Origin: DAITQM01 sp036832975
Lineage (GTDB): Bacteria; Pseudomonadota; Gammaproteobacteria; Xanthomonadales; Wenzhouxiangellaceae
Length of the DNA stretch: 64,000 bases
Assembly (NCBI GenBank): GCA_036832975.1
Contig: DAITQM010000011.1
Location: 1 to 64,000, forward strand
Direction: 5' to 3'
Below the pieces are notes generated by a model. The model was not told the DNA's origin, searched no databases, and worked only from the letters and a program-made list of their open reading frames with translations. Below, piece by piece: positions 6,404 to 13,936 of the stretch. Positions within the stretch are counted from its first letter, which is position 1; each line of letters opens with the position of its first letter. The translations under genes and the position numbers were made by a program.

Positions 6404-9343
6404 ATGAATGAGATGACCTGGCAACGGATCGAAGCGCTGTTTACCGAACTCGCCGCGGCTCCGGAGGCCGAACGCACCCGGCGCCTGTCGGTGATCTCCA
6501 AAGAAAAGCCAAAGGTGCATCGCCGCTTGCTTGAGCTGTTCGCTGCCGATGCGCGCACCGCCGGCCTGCTCGATCTGCCGCTCGGCATCGCCGCCGGCGA
6601 TCTGCTCGCCACCGCCCCAGCCAACCCGGCGCCGCGCTTGCCCCCCGGTACCCGGATCGGGGCCTATGAGATCGAGCGGGAACTGGGCGAGGGCGGCATG
6701 GGCATTATCTATCTGGCGCACCGCGCCGACGGCGCCTACGAGCAGCAGGTGGCCTTGAAAGTGCTGCGCGACAACCTCATCGGCACCGCGTTCGCGGCGC
6801 GCTTTAGAAGCGAAAGAAATATCCTCGCTCGCTTACAGCACCCCGGCATAGCCCGCCTGCTCGATGCCGGCACAACCTCTGAAGGTATTCCTTATTTTGT
6901 GATGGAGTACGTCGCCGGCAACGCAGTGACGACCTGGATCCGGGAGCATGCGCCGCCACTCGGCGAGCGTCTCACACTGTTTCTCGAGGTACTGCACGCG
7001 GTGCAGTTCGCGCACCGCAACCTGGTGATCCACTGCGACCTGAAGCCGGGGAACATCCTGGTCGATGACGACCGCAAGGCGCGGCTGCTCGATTTCGGCA
7101 TTGCCCGGTTGCTGGCCGGGCCGGTGGACGGCGGCGCGCCGGCCGATGAAGGGCACGCCTTGACCCCGCAATACGCCGCCCCGGAATTGCTGCGCGGCGA
7201 GGCGCCGACCATCGCCAGCGACATTTACTCGCTGGGCGCCGTCCTTTACGAAATGCTGTCCGGCTGCAAACCGCACGGCGGGAATGGCGGCCCGCAGACG
7301 GATATCGACCGGCTGTTCGCCCCGCCGGTGCGCCTCGACCGGCTGCCGACGCTGGACCGGGCGCAACGCCGCCGGCTGCGCGGCGATTTAGCTGCGATCG
7401 TCGATAAAGCGATGATGAAGGATCCGCTCTTACGGTATCCCACGGTCGAAGCGATGGCCGAGGATTTGCGCCGCCACCTCGCCCACCTGCCGATTGCGGC
7501 GCGCCCCGGCGACAATGGTTATCGGCTGGCGAAGTTTGTCCGCCGGCACCGGATCGGTGCCGTGTTGACCGGCTTCATCGCACTGGCGGTCGTCGGCGGC
7601 CTGGCCGGCACCGCCTGGCAAAGCCATTGGCGCGGTATAGAAGCGCGCAAGGCCGAGGAAGTCAAAACCTTCGCGCTCAAGCTCTTTTCGGGCGTCGACC
7701 CCGAGCGCGCGCTCGGCAAGGAAATAACAGCGCGGCAACTGGTCGAGGAAGGCGCGGCGCGGATCGGCCGTGAATTCTCCGACCAACCGGCGACGCGCGC
7801 CGAGATCATCACGTTTCTCGCCGACCTGTTCGACAAGTTGGGCGAACAAAGCCGTGCCTTGGCCATGATCGACGATGCGGTGAGTTCACTCGAAACGGCC
7901 GGCGGCAGGCCGCTGGCCGACGCCCTGCAAATCCGCGGCCGGATCCGCATCAGCCGCGGCAAGTTCGACGATGGTGCCAGCGACATCAACGGCGCCCTTG
8001 CCCTGCACCGCCGTTACGGCACCGATCTCGCCGCTGCCGAAGATTACGATCAATTGGCGATCGCCGCGCAACAACAAGGCGATGCCGCCGAAGCCCAGCG
8101 GTTGACCGAAGCGGGTTTGCAGTTGCGGCTCGCCAGTTTGGGCCAAGATAACGACGAAACCGCTAATTCCTACAACAATCTAGGCGTGATTGCGCGCAAC
8201 GCCGGCGATCTCGAAGCCGCGGAGCGCTATCACAGGACGGCACTGGACATCCGCCGCAAGGTACTGCCCGAAATCCACCCCGGCATCGCTCTGTCACTTA
8301 ACAATCTCGGCGCTTTGATGCTGTCTCTGGGCCGCTATCTGGAAGCGGAACGTTATTTCAGCGAAGCGCTCGATCAGGATCTGGCGCTTTATGGCGAGCG
8401 CCATCCGCTGACCGTCACCGCCCGCAACAATATCGGCGCGACCGAATTGCGCCTCGGCCGCTACACGCGTGCCGAAAATCAGCTAAAACAGGTGCTGACT
8501 TACTGGCACACCGCGGCCGACAATCACCACCCCAATGCCTTGTTGACGCGCTACAACCTGGCCGCCGTCACCGCCGGACGCGGCGACTTTACAGCCGCCG
8601 AGCGTGAGTGGCGTCTGTTGCTCGACACCTGGCGCGAACAATTCGGCGACGCGCACTACCTGACCGCCGCTGCCGAATTTTCGCTGGGCAGCATGGCCCT
8701 GGAACAGGGCCGCCTGACCGAAGCCGAGCCGCTGCTGGCCGCCTCCCTGGCACACCGGCGTGCCGCACTAGGCGAGGCCCATCCGTACATCGCCGACAGC
8801 TTGCGCACCATGGGTCAACTGGCCCTGGCGCGCGGCGAACTCGCCACCGCCGGCGCCTGGATCGAACAGGCGCTGGCGATGCAGGAAACGATCCTGCCGG
8901 CTGCTCACCCCTCCATCGCATTGACCCGCCTGGTTCATGGCCGCTGGTTGATCGACATGGGCCGGGCGGAGCAAGGCAGCGCCGCACTGGAACACAACCT
9001 GCGCCTGCTTGAAAACGCGATGGGTGGAGAGATACCTGAACTGATGCGCGGCCGCTACGATCTGGCACGTGCCCGACTGCGACTGCAACAACCGGCTGCG
9101 GCGGCCACCGATCTCGCCCAGGTGCGCGATACGTTCGCCGCGCGGTTCGGCAGCGATGCGTGGCAGACCGCCGTCGTCGAATGCGATTTAGCCGAGGCGC
9201 TCGGCGCCTTGAACCAAGTGAGGCAGGCCCAATCGTTCGCCCATCACGCCGGTCGGGTACTGGCGCGGTACGAGGCCAGCGAAGTAGCGGAAATCGCCGA
9301 CGCACAACACCGGATTGCAGCATTAGTCACTACCGGCTCCTGA
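6404..9343 (+). CDS. Serine/threonine protein kinase with membrane helix and TPR-rich C-terminus
   Basis: Protein of 979 residues. A Hanks-type kinase domain spans about 86-360: glycine loop GEGGMG, ATP-binding Lys119 (VALKVL), catalytic loop HCDLKPGN (Asp212), DFG (230-232) and APE. The usual HRD arginine is Cys211, so this is a non-RD kinase. One membrane helix at about 383-405 separates it from some 570 residues of TPR repeats (NNLGVIARNAGDLEAAERYHR and later copies), which would lie outside the cytoplasm. Start chosen at 6404 because AGGAG lies 7 bases upstream; the frame is open further upstream. Its stop overlaps the sigma-factor ATG (TGATG), so the two are cotranslated. Probably a signalling kinase feeding the sigma factor. 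Confidence 0.88.
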   Translation: MNEMTWQRIEALFTELAAAPEAERTRRLSVISKEKPKVHRRLLELFAADARTAGLLDLPLGIAAGDLLATAPANPAPRLPPGTRIGAYEIERELGEGGMGIIYLAHRADGAYEQQVALKVLRDNLIGTAFAARFRSERNILARLQHPGIARLLDAGTTSEGIPYFVMEYVAGNAVTTWIREHAPPLGERLTLFLEVLHAVQFAHRNLVIHCDLKPGNILVDDDRKARLLDFGIARLLAGPVDGGAPADEGHALTPQYAAPELLRGEAPTIASDIYSLGAVLYEMLSGCKPHGGNGGPQTDIDRLFAPPVRLDRLPTLDRAQRRRLRGDLAAIVDKAMMKDPLLRYPTVEAMAEDLRRHLAHLPIAARPGDNGYRLAKFVRRHRIGAVLTGFIALAVVGGLAGTAWQSHWRGIEARKAEEVKTFALKLFSGVDPERALGKEITARQLVEEGAARIGREFSDQPATRAEIITFLADLFDKLGEQSRALAMIDDAVSSLETAGGRPLADALQIRGRIRISRGKFDDGASDINGALALHRRYGTDLAAAEDYDQLAIAAQQQGDAAEAQRLTEAGLQLRLASLGQDNDETANSYNNLGVIARNAGDLEAAERYHRTALDIRRKVLPEIHPGIALSLNNLGALMLSLGRYLEAERYFSEALDQDLALYGERHPLTVTARNNIGATELRLGRYTRAENQLKQVLTYWHTAADNHHPNALLTRYNLAAVTAGRGDFTAAEREWRLLLDTWREQFGDAHYLTAAAEFSLGSMALEQGRLTEAEPLLAASLAHRRAALGEAHPYIADSLRTMGQLALARGELATAGAWIEQALAMQETILPAAHPSIALTRLVHGRWLIDMGRAEQGSAALEHNLRLLENAMGGEIPELMRGRYDLARARLRLQQPAAAATDLAQVRDTFAARFGSDAWQTAVVECDLAEALGALNQVRQAQSFAHHAGRVLARYEASEVAEIADAQHRIAALVTTGS

Positions 9344-9939
9344 TGAGCGGTATCATCTCCCAATCCGCCGACGCCGATATTACCCGCCTGCTCGGCGCCG
9401 TCAAAGCCGGAGAACGCAGCGCGCTCGACCGTTTGTTCGAAATCGTCTATGCCGAACTGCGCCGCTTAGCGCACCACCAGGTCCGGCGCCACCGTACCGG
9501 CAACCGGCCGGATACCATCAACACCACGACACTGGTCCACGAGACCTATCTCAAACTCCTGTCCGCGGCGCAGCCCGACTGGACCGATCGCGGACATTTC
9601 TATCACGTCGCATCGCGCGCCATGCGGCAGATCGTCACCGACCGGGCGCGGCGCACCCTGGCCGGCAAACGCGGCGGCGGGGCACCGCATGTGGCGCTGG
9701 ATCTGGTCGAGTCAACCCTGGCCGTCGATGCCGAAACATTCGTGGCACTGGATGAAGCGCTCAACCAACTTGCCGCCCACAACGCGCGTTTGGTCCGCGT
9801 TGTAGAACTTCATTTCTACACCGGACTAACCTTCCAGGAAATCGGCGCTGCGCTCGGCTTTTCCGAACGCACGATCAAACGCGATTGGCGCCTGGCTCGA
9901 GCTTTTCTGTATCAGCAACTCGAACCGGATGTCCCTTGA
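9343..9939 (+). CDS. ECF-type RNA polymerase sigma factor
   Basis: Protein of 198 residues. The sigma-2 region lies at about 10-90 (YAELRRLAHHQV, NTTTLVHETYLKL, FYHVASRAMRQIVTDRARR) and sigma-4 at about 130-190 with a helix-turn-helix (TFQEIGAALGFSERTIKRDW). This fits the sigma-70 subfamily often found next to Ser/Thr kinase genes and lacking a classical anti-sigma partner. The ATG overlaps the kinase stop by one base. No anti-sigma gene is present, so activity is probably set by the kinase. The target promoters are unknown. Confidence 0.88.
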   Translation: MSGIISQSADADITRLLGAVKAGERSALDRLFEIVYAELRRLAHHQVRRHRTGNRPDTINTTTLVHETYLKLLSAAQPDWTDRGHFYHVASRAMRQIVTDRARRTLAGKRGGGAPHVALDLVESTLAVDAETFVALDEALNQLAAHNARLVRVVELHFYTGLTFQEIGAALGFSERTIKRDWRLARAFLYQQLEPDVP

Positions 9940-10045
9940 CCGGAATCAATACTGGTGGCTGTCCAGACACCCGCGGGAATCCCGTCACAACACCATTTCC
10001 TTTTCGCCAAGCCGCAAGCGGCACTGCCATTATGGGTTCACACTT

Positions 10046-10059
10046 TTGATATTTATCAA
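10046..10059 (+). promoter_or_regulatory. Consensus FNR/ANR box
   Basis: TTGATATTTATCAA is an exact match to TTGAT-N4-ATCAA and is part of a longer palindrome (TTTTGATA-TT-TATCAAAA, 10044-10061). An extended -10 (TGT then GATAAG, around 10078-10086) lies where a class II FNR promoter would put it, predicting transcription from about 10093. The downstream gene starts at 10332, leaving a long leader. Confidence 0.6.
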
Positions 10060-10093
10060 AAAAAACATAAGGAAACTGTGATAAGTTCAGAGC

Positions 10094-10250
10094 CCGCGCA
10101 AGCCATTGATGGCTGGCCCGCCTGACAGCGTGCGACACGCACAGACAGGCGAATCAAGCACCTCAATGCTTGTTTCAATGAGGGAAATTGAAAGTCGCGC
10201 CTTGCAATTTCCGTGTTCTGATTCATCCTGGATGGATCAATCAGAGCTTC
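10094..10250 (+). ncRNA. Hairpin-rich leader or small RNA, candidate
   Basis: This gene-free stretch holds a string of inverted repeats. AGCCAT/ATGGCT lies near 10100-10114. GCCTG...GTGCG/CGCAC...CAGGC lies near 10120-10150. CAAGCA/TGCTTG lies near 10156-10172. GGAAATTG/CAATTTCC (10183-10190 and 10205-10212) encloses a 14-base loop, and GATT-CATC/GATG-AATC lies near 10220-10242. No open frame with a ribosome site covers it. It starts where the FNR-dependent promoter would initiate and ends some 80 bp before the next ATG, so it may be a structured 5' leader or an independent small RNA. It does not match the c-di-GMP riboswitch core I know. Confidence 0.35.
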
Positions 10251-10331
10251 CATAATACTCTTGCGATCATGTACGATGCTGATTTGATGTGGCGGGGATC
10301 ACGACTCTTGCATCATTGGGAAGACACCGCC

Positions 10332-11564
10332 ATGGACCGTCTATTATTCATCTCGGCTATTTTCGTCTGGTTCGTATTTTTGCCGCTTTTTGCGCTGGCG
10401 GCCGGCAACCGGGTGATATTCGTCACCTCGGTCACCGGCACCGGCAACCTCGGTAACTGGGCCAACGCCGGTGGGCAGACCGGCATCGCCGCCGGCGACG
10501 TGATCTGCCAGGCGCGGGCGACAACGGCCGGACTGGCCAATCCCGGCAATTTCGTGGCGTGGCTTTCGGATACCGCCTCCGACGCCTATTGCCGGGCACA
10601 CAATCTGCCTGGCACCAAGGCCGCCAACTGCGGCCAGCCGGCGTTACCCGCCGCCGCCGGGCCGTGGGTCAGAACCGATGGCGTTCCATTCAGTCCCGGA
10701 ATCGGCGCGCTGACCACCACCGGCGCGGTCTATACGCCGGTGCGCTACAACGAGTTCGGGAGCGCGATTCCACCGCAAAGCCTCGAGTTTCATTTCACGG
10801 CCACGAATCCCGACGGCACGCTCAGAACCTCCGGACTCACTACGTGCGCTGACTGGACCAGTGCCGCGGCCGCATCGTTCGCCGCGATTGGCGCCGCCAG
10901 TCATACCACCAGCGGTTGGAGCAGCGCCGGCGGGATCGGCTGTTCCGTTCCAGTGCACCTGCTCTGCATGGAAACCGGCGCCGGTCCACCGCTGCCGCCG
11001 TTTACTTGGAATGACCGCCTCGCGTTCATTACATCGGCCTCTGGCCCGGGCGATCTGAGTACCTGGCCAACAGCCGACCCCGGCACGAGCGGCCTGACGG
11101 CCGGCGATTCGATCTGCCGCAATCTGGCGGCGGATGCGGGTTATCCACAGGCGGAGAGCTTCAAAGCATGGCTCTCGGATGCCACCACCGATGCCTTCTC
11201 GCGTTTCAACAACGACCAGCCCTGGATGCGCCCCGACGGCGTGCGCGTCGCCGCCGGCATCGGCGAGTTGACCTCCGGCTTGTTGTTCACCTCGATCAGT
11301 GTCAGCGACCAGGGCGCCTATATGGGCAATAAGGGCGTGTGGACCGGCACCCAAGACGATGGCATCGGCAGCGCGAATCACTGCACCGGCTGGACCGACG
11401 GCAGCGCCGGCGCAAGCGGCGATCGCGGTTCTTCCGACCGCACCGCGGATGGCTGGTCGCTCAACGCAGGAGCAGGAAGCGCAGCCTGCAATTCCGGCTG
11501 GTTACACCTTTACTGCCTATCCGACGCACCACCGGATGTGATCTTCGCCGACAGTTTCGAATAA
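10332..11564 (+). CDS. Secreted two-repeat protein (DUF1554/endostatin-like) with DVIF-type tail
   Basis: Protein of 410 residues with a signal peptide (cut near ALAAG, residue about 23). It contains two copies of one domain, about 24-215 and 226-400. Each opens with a (V/A)FITS motif, then GDxIC, then a FxAWLSDxxxDA block, then WxRxDG and paired cysteines. The spacing resembles the DUF1554/endostatin-like C-type-lectin fold, but that link is tentative. The tail is PPDVIFADSFE, shared with two other secreted proteins in the window. The ATG at 10332 is chosen because the signal peptide starts there. An FNR box lies 270 bp upstream. Confidence 0.7.
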   Translation: MDRLLFISAIFVWFVFLPLFALAAGNRVIFVTSVTGTGNLGNWANAGGQTGIAAGDVICQARATTAGLANPGNFVAWLSDTASDAYCRAHNLPGTKAANCGQPALPAAAGPWVRTDGVPFSPGIGALTTTGAVYTPVRYNEFGSAIPPQSLEFHFTATNPDGTLRTSGLTTCADWTSAAAASFAAIGAASHTTSGWSSAGGIGCSVPVHLLCMETGAGPPLPPFTWNDRLAFITSASGPGDLSTWPTADPGTSGLTAGDSICRNLAADAGYPQAESFKAWLSDATTDAFSRFNNDQPWMRPDGVRVAAGIGELTSGLLFTSISVSDQGAYMGNKGVWTGTQDDGIGSANHCTGWTDGSAGASGDRGSSDRTADGWSLNAGAGSAACNSGWLHLYCLSDAPPDVIFADSFE

Positions 11565-11580
11565 CGGGCCGAATCAAGCG

Positions 11581-11601
11581 AAAAAGCCCAAAATCAGGCT
11601 T
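11581..11601 (-). terminator. Weak terminator for the BNR-protein gene
   Basis: Read on the minus strand, AAGCC (11601-11597), an 8-base loop and GGCTT (11588-11584) are followed by further T residues. It lies about 95 bp after the minus-strand stop at 11697. The stem is only 5 bp, so the call is tentative. Confidence 0.35.
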
Positions 11602-11696
11602 GACACGGGGGAGGCGTCCATATATGTCCCAGATTATGGTCGTCCTGGATCGGCGGATCTGGTCCTGGATCTGGTCCCTTCATGGCCGAGTGCAGG

Positions 11697-12959
11697 TCAA
11701 GGTGCCCGTTCGTCCAACATGATGCGTTTGAGTTTGATGCCGGACGGGTTGTCGCGGGCGGTCCAAGCGAGTAGCAGGCTCGTCTTGTCGAGTTTGACCA
11801 GGCGCGGAAAGCCACTGTCGCGGCCGGGCGATAATTCAGCGGCGATCGAGGGCGGCGATATTGGACCTTCGGGACCGATGGTTTGAAGCATGATATTGGC
11901 TCGCGGCCCTGCGGTTTCGAGCCAGGTCACCGCGGCGCGGTCGTGGTCGATCAGGGCTACCGCCACCCGGCCAAGCGGGACGGTCTCATCTTTTTGCGCC
12001 GCGATCGTGAACGCGGGTCCGAAATGCAGCCCGCCGTCGGCCGACCAGGCATAGCGGATACGGGGCGATGTATCGGCGCCGGTGTACCAGGCGAGCACGA
12101 CCCGATCGTCCGCCGCGGCGAGCATCGGGCCGTTGACCGGGCAGGCGGGCGTGGACCAGCCCTCACCTGCCACGGCACGCGGTTCACCCCAGCGGCCGTC
12201 CTGGTAATGGCTGAAATGGATATCGCGGATTTCGCCGTCGCGGCGCGCCCGCCAGGCCGCGAGCGGTCCGTGCGGTGTGATCACCAGCGATGTCTGGCAA
12301 CAATCACACGTCGATCGATCGATTACCCCCCGTTCGCTGATGCTTCCCGCCGGCTCGACCAGCGCGTAACGCAACATTGTGCTTGACCCCGCCGTATCAT
12401 CATTTCCATAGGCACTGCCATCTAACAGAATAGCCAGCCAACCCTCGCCGGCCAGCGACAGCAATGAGACGAATCCGTGTTCGCCCGCCGCCCCAGTATC
12501 ATGCGGCGCCGCTGCCGGGTGCCAGCTTTGGCCGCCGTCGTTGCTCAGCGTCAGATGCACGTCGTAGTCGTATTGCCCAGGCCCGCTGCGCTGCAACCAG
12601 TATGCCGCAAGCCGGGCCGAGCCGAACGCCGCCACTCCCGGAAAATCGGCCCAGTTGACGAACCAATTCTTACCGCGGGCGATCGTCTGCGGCGCCGACC
12701 ACGCACCATCCTGCCAGCGCGCGAAACGCAGCACCTCGCCGTCGTCCCCATCCGGCTGCTGCCAGCTCAGATACACCGCACCATCGACGCTCCGATGCAA
12801 ATTCGGGGTGCGGGCACCGATAATATCTGCCGGCAAATCCATCGCGCTGCCACTGATTTCGACAGTGTGTCGGCTGCCCGATCCGGCCACGGCATTACCA
12901 ATCGATGCCCAGCAGCCCACGGCAACCGCGACGCGGAAAAAAATATAAATATCGAACAC
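11697..12959 (-). CDS. Exported BNR-repeat/sialidase-like beta-propeller protein
   Basis: Protein of 420 residues. The GTG start at 12959 is chosen because GAAGGGG lies 8 bases upstream and a signal peptide (FFRVAVAVGCWASIGNAVAG) follows at once; a TTG 33 bases upstream has no ribosome site. BNR/Asp-box-like motifs recur (SNDGGQSWHPA, SADGGLHFGP), the mark of six-bladed sialidase-fold propellers. A cysteine cluster STCDCCQT sits mid-protein. The catalytic Arg triad, Tyr and Glu of true sialidases cannot be confirmed by eye, so the enzyme activity is uncertain. It is divergent from the PagL-like gene. Confidence 0.7.
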   Translation of the reverse strand: MFDIYIFFRVAVAVGCWASIGNAVAGSGSRHTVEISGSAMDLPADIIGARTPNLHRSVDGAVYLSWQQPDGDDGEVLRFARWQDGAWSAPQTIARGKNWFVNWADFPGVAAFGSARLAAYWLQRSGPGQYDYDVHLTLSNDGGQSWHPAAAPHDTGAAGEHGFVSLLSLAGEGWLAILLDGSAYGNDDTAGSSTMLRYALVEPAGSISERGVIDRSTCDCCQTSLVITPHGPLAAWRARRDGEIRDIHFSHYQDGRWGEPRAVAGEGWSTPACPVNGPMLAAADDRVVLAWYTGADTSPRIRYAWSADGGLHFGPAFTIAAQKDETVPLGRVAVALIDHDRAAVTWLETAGPRANIMLQTIGPEGPISPPSIAAELSPGRDSGFPRLVKLDKTSLLLAWTARDNPSGIKLKRIMLDERAP

Positions 12960-13121
12960 GATCGCGACCCCTTCTTCGGCGTGACGCAGCAAAACGCACG
13001 GCTATTATCCCATTATCGCGCCACCGCTACCTCCTCTTTCGCCCAGCGCTGTCATTTTCTTCTGCTACCATTGACCCATTTTTCGTGGCCGTCGTGCGGC
13101 AGCGTATGGGAGTGACCTTTG

Positions 13122-13709
13122 ATGCGCAACATGCTTCAGCCTTCTTTAACCCTTCGTCCGTGGCTGACCGGCATACTGTTCCTGGCTGGGACGCTCGGCG
13201 CCTTCCCGCCGCCGCTTTGGGCACAATCCAACGCTCGGGAAGACGATACTGCCGGGCACATCGAACTCGCTGCCGGCGCGTTTGACTTCAGCGACAAGGG
13301 CAACGACGCAGCGATATTTCAGGCGACATATCGTGCGCCCTGGCGCTTCGGCGGCGGCGAGGCAGGCGGCTGGTTCCGCGGCTTTGGACCTTACGCGGCA
13401 CTCGCCGTCAACACCGACGGCGGAGTGTTTGGTCACGGCGGGCTGTACGCCGATCTACGGCTCGGCCGGCATTGGGTGTTCCTGCCGTCCGTTGGCGGTG
13501 GCGGTTACAGCCAGGGGCAGAGTAAGGATCTCGGCGGCGTGTTTCAGTTCGCGCTCGGTTTCGCCGCCCTCTACCGCCTGGAAAGATCGGCACTGCTACC
13601 GGCCGGCAGCCGGGTCGGCATCCAGTTCCTGCACATTTCCAACGGTGGCGCACACGACCGCAACCCCGGGGCCAATTCAGTGTTCGCCGTGCTGAGTCTG
13701 CCGTTTTAG
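13122..13709 (+). CDS. PagL-type lipid A 3-O-deacylase family protein (acyloxyacyl hydrolase)
   Basis: Protein of 195 residues with a signal peptide (cut near LWAQS) and alternating beta strands ending in LSLPF. A terminal Phe is typical of outer-membrane barrels. The HISNGG motif (His171, Ser173) matches the PagL catalytic His and Ser. The Glu that completes the triad in Pseudomonas PagL, 14 residues after the His, is Asn185 here, as I recall in other family members. GGGAG nine bases upstream sets the start at 13122. It would remove an acyl chain from lipid A in the outer membrane, if active. Confidence 0.75.
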   Translation: MRNMLQPSLTLRPWLTGILFLAGTLGAFPPPLWAQSNAREDDTAGHIELAAGAFDFSDKGNDAAIFQATYRAPWRFGGGEAGGWFRGFGPYAALAVNTDGGVFGHGGLYADLRLGRHWVFLPSVGGGGYSQGQSKDLGGVFQFALGFAALYRLERSALLPAGSRVGIQFLHISNGGAHDRNPGANSVFAVLSLPF

Positions 13710-13727
13710 TCGCCTGCCTTGGATGCC

Positions 13728-13886
13728 TTACCGGTTTACATCATGCTTGATCGGCGAGGCAATCCGCTTCCACTTCAACCAGCCAGTTGCGATACCGGAG
13801 ACCGCTACAAACGGGCCGATGCGGACGGCCCGAGCAAATCCGATGCGTTGCTCAATGGGCGAGCCCGAAGAAATCGTCTGTCTCAT
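13728..13886 (-). pseudogene. Truncated RidA/YjgF-family gene
   Basis: The minus strand encodes a 52-residue ORF. Its first 33 residues (MRQTISSGSP, then RIGFARAVRIGPFVAVSG) match the N-terminus of RidA-family enamine/imine deaminases, where the VSGTAP strand should follow. After VSGIA the sequence becomes unrelated (TGWLKWKR...) and stops. The usual length is about 115-130 residues, so about three quarters of the domain, including the catalytic Arg, is missing. It sits in the gap between pagL-like and nadE. A short real peptide is less likely than a decayed gene. Confidence 0.55.
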
Positions 13887-13936
13887 GCGGTGTACCCCAT
13901 ATTGGTGTCCAGAAATGGCCTGATACTTTCAGTGTC

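Noticed and set aside
6050..9343. One long signal peptide-kinase fusion read through the TAG at 6203.
   Set aside because: The kinase has its own ribosome site at 6404, the intervening translation is low-complexity Arg/Gly/Ser, and an N-terminal export signal would put the catalytic domain on the wrong side of the membrane.
89..10203. The 14-mer GAAAGTCGCGCCTT occurs at 89-102 and 10190-10203, both beside hairpins.
   Set aside because: In a 64-kb window several identical 14-mer pairs are expected by chance, and the flanks do not match, so this is not a repeat family.
10094..10250. Cyclic-di-GMP or other known riboswitch in the hairpin-rich leader.
   Set aside because: A piece resembles CGCACAG, but the rest of the c-di-GMP-I core is absent and no other aptamer core could be matched.
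10081..10250. Integron attC site among the hairpins.
   Set aside because: No RYYYAAC/GTTRRRY core pair and no integrase or cassette array nearby.
11624..11722. A 32-codon ORF (MSQIMVVLDRRIW...) after a GGGGAGG near 11610.
   Set aside because: It overlaps the end of the BNR-protein gene, is short, and its composition reflects the local GGATCTGGTCCTGG-like repeat rather than a protein.
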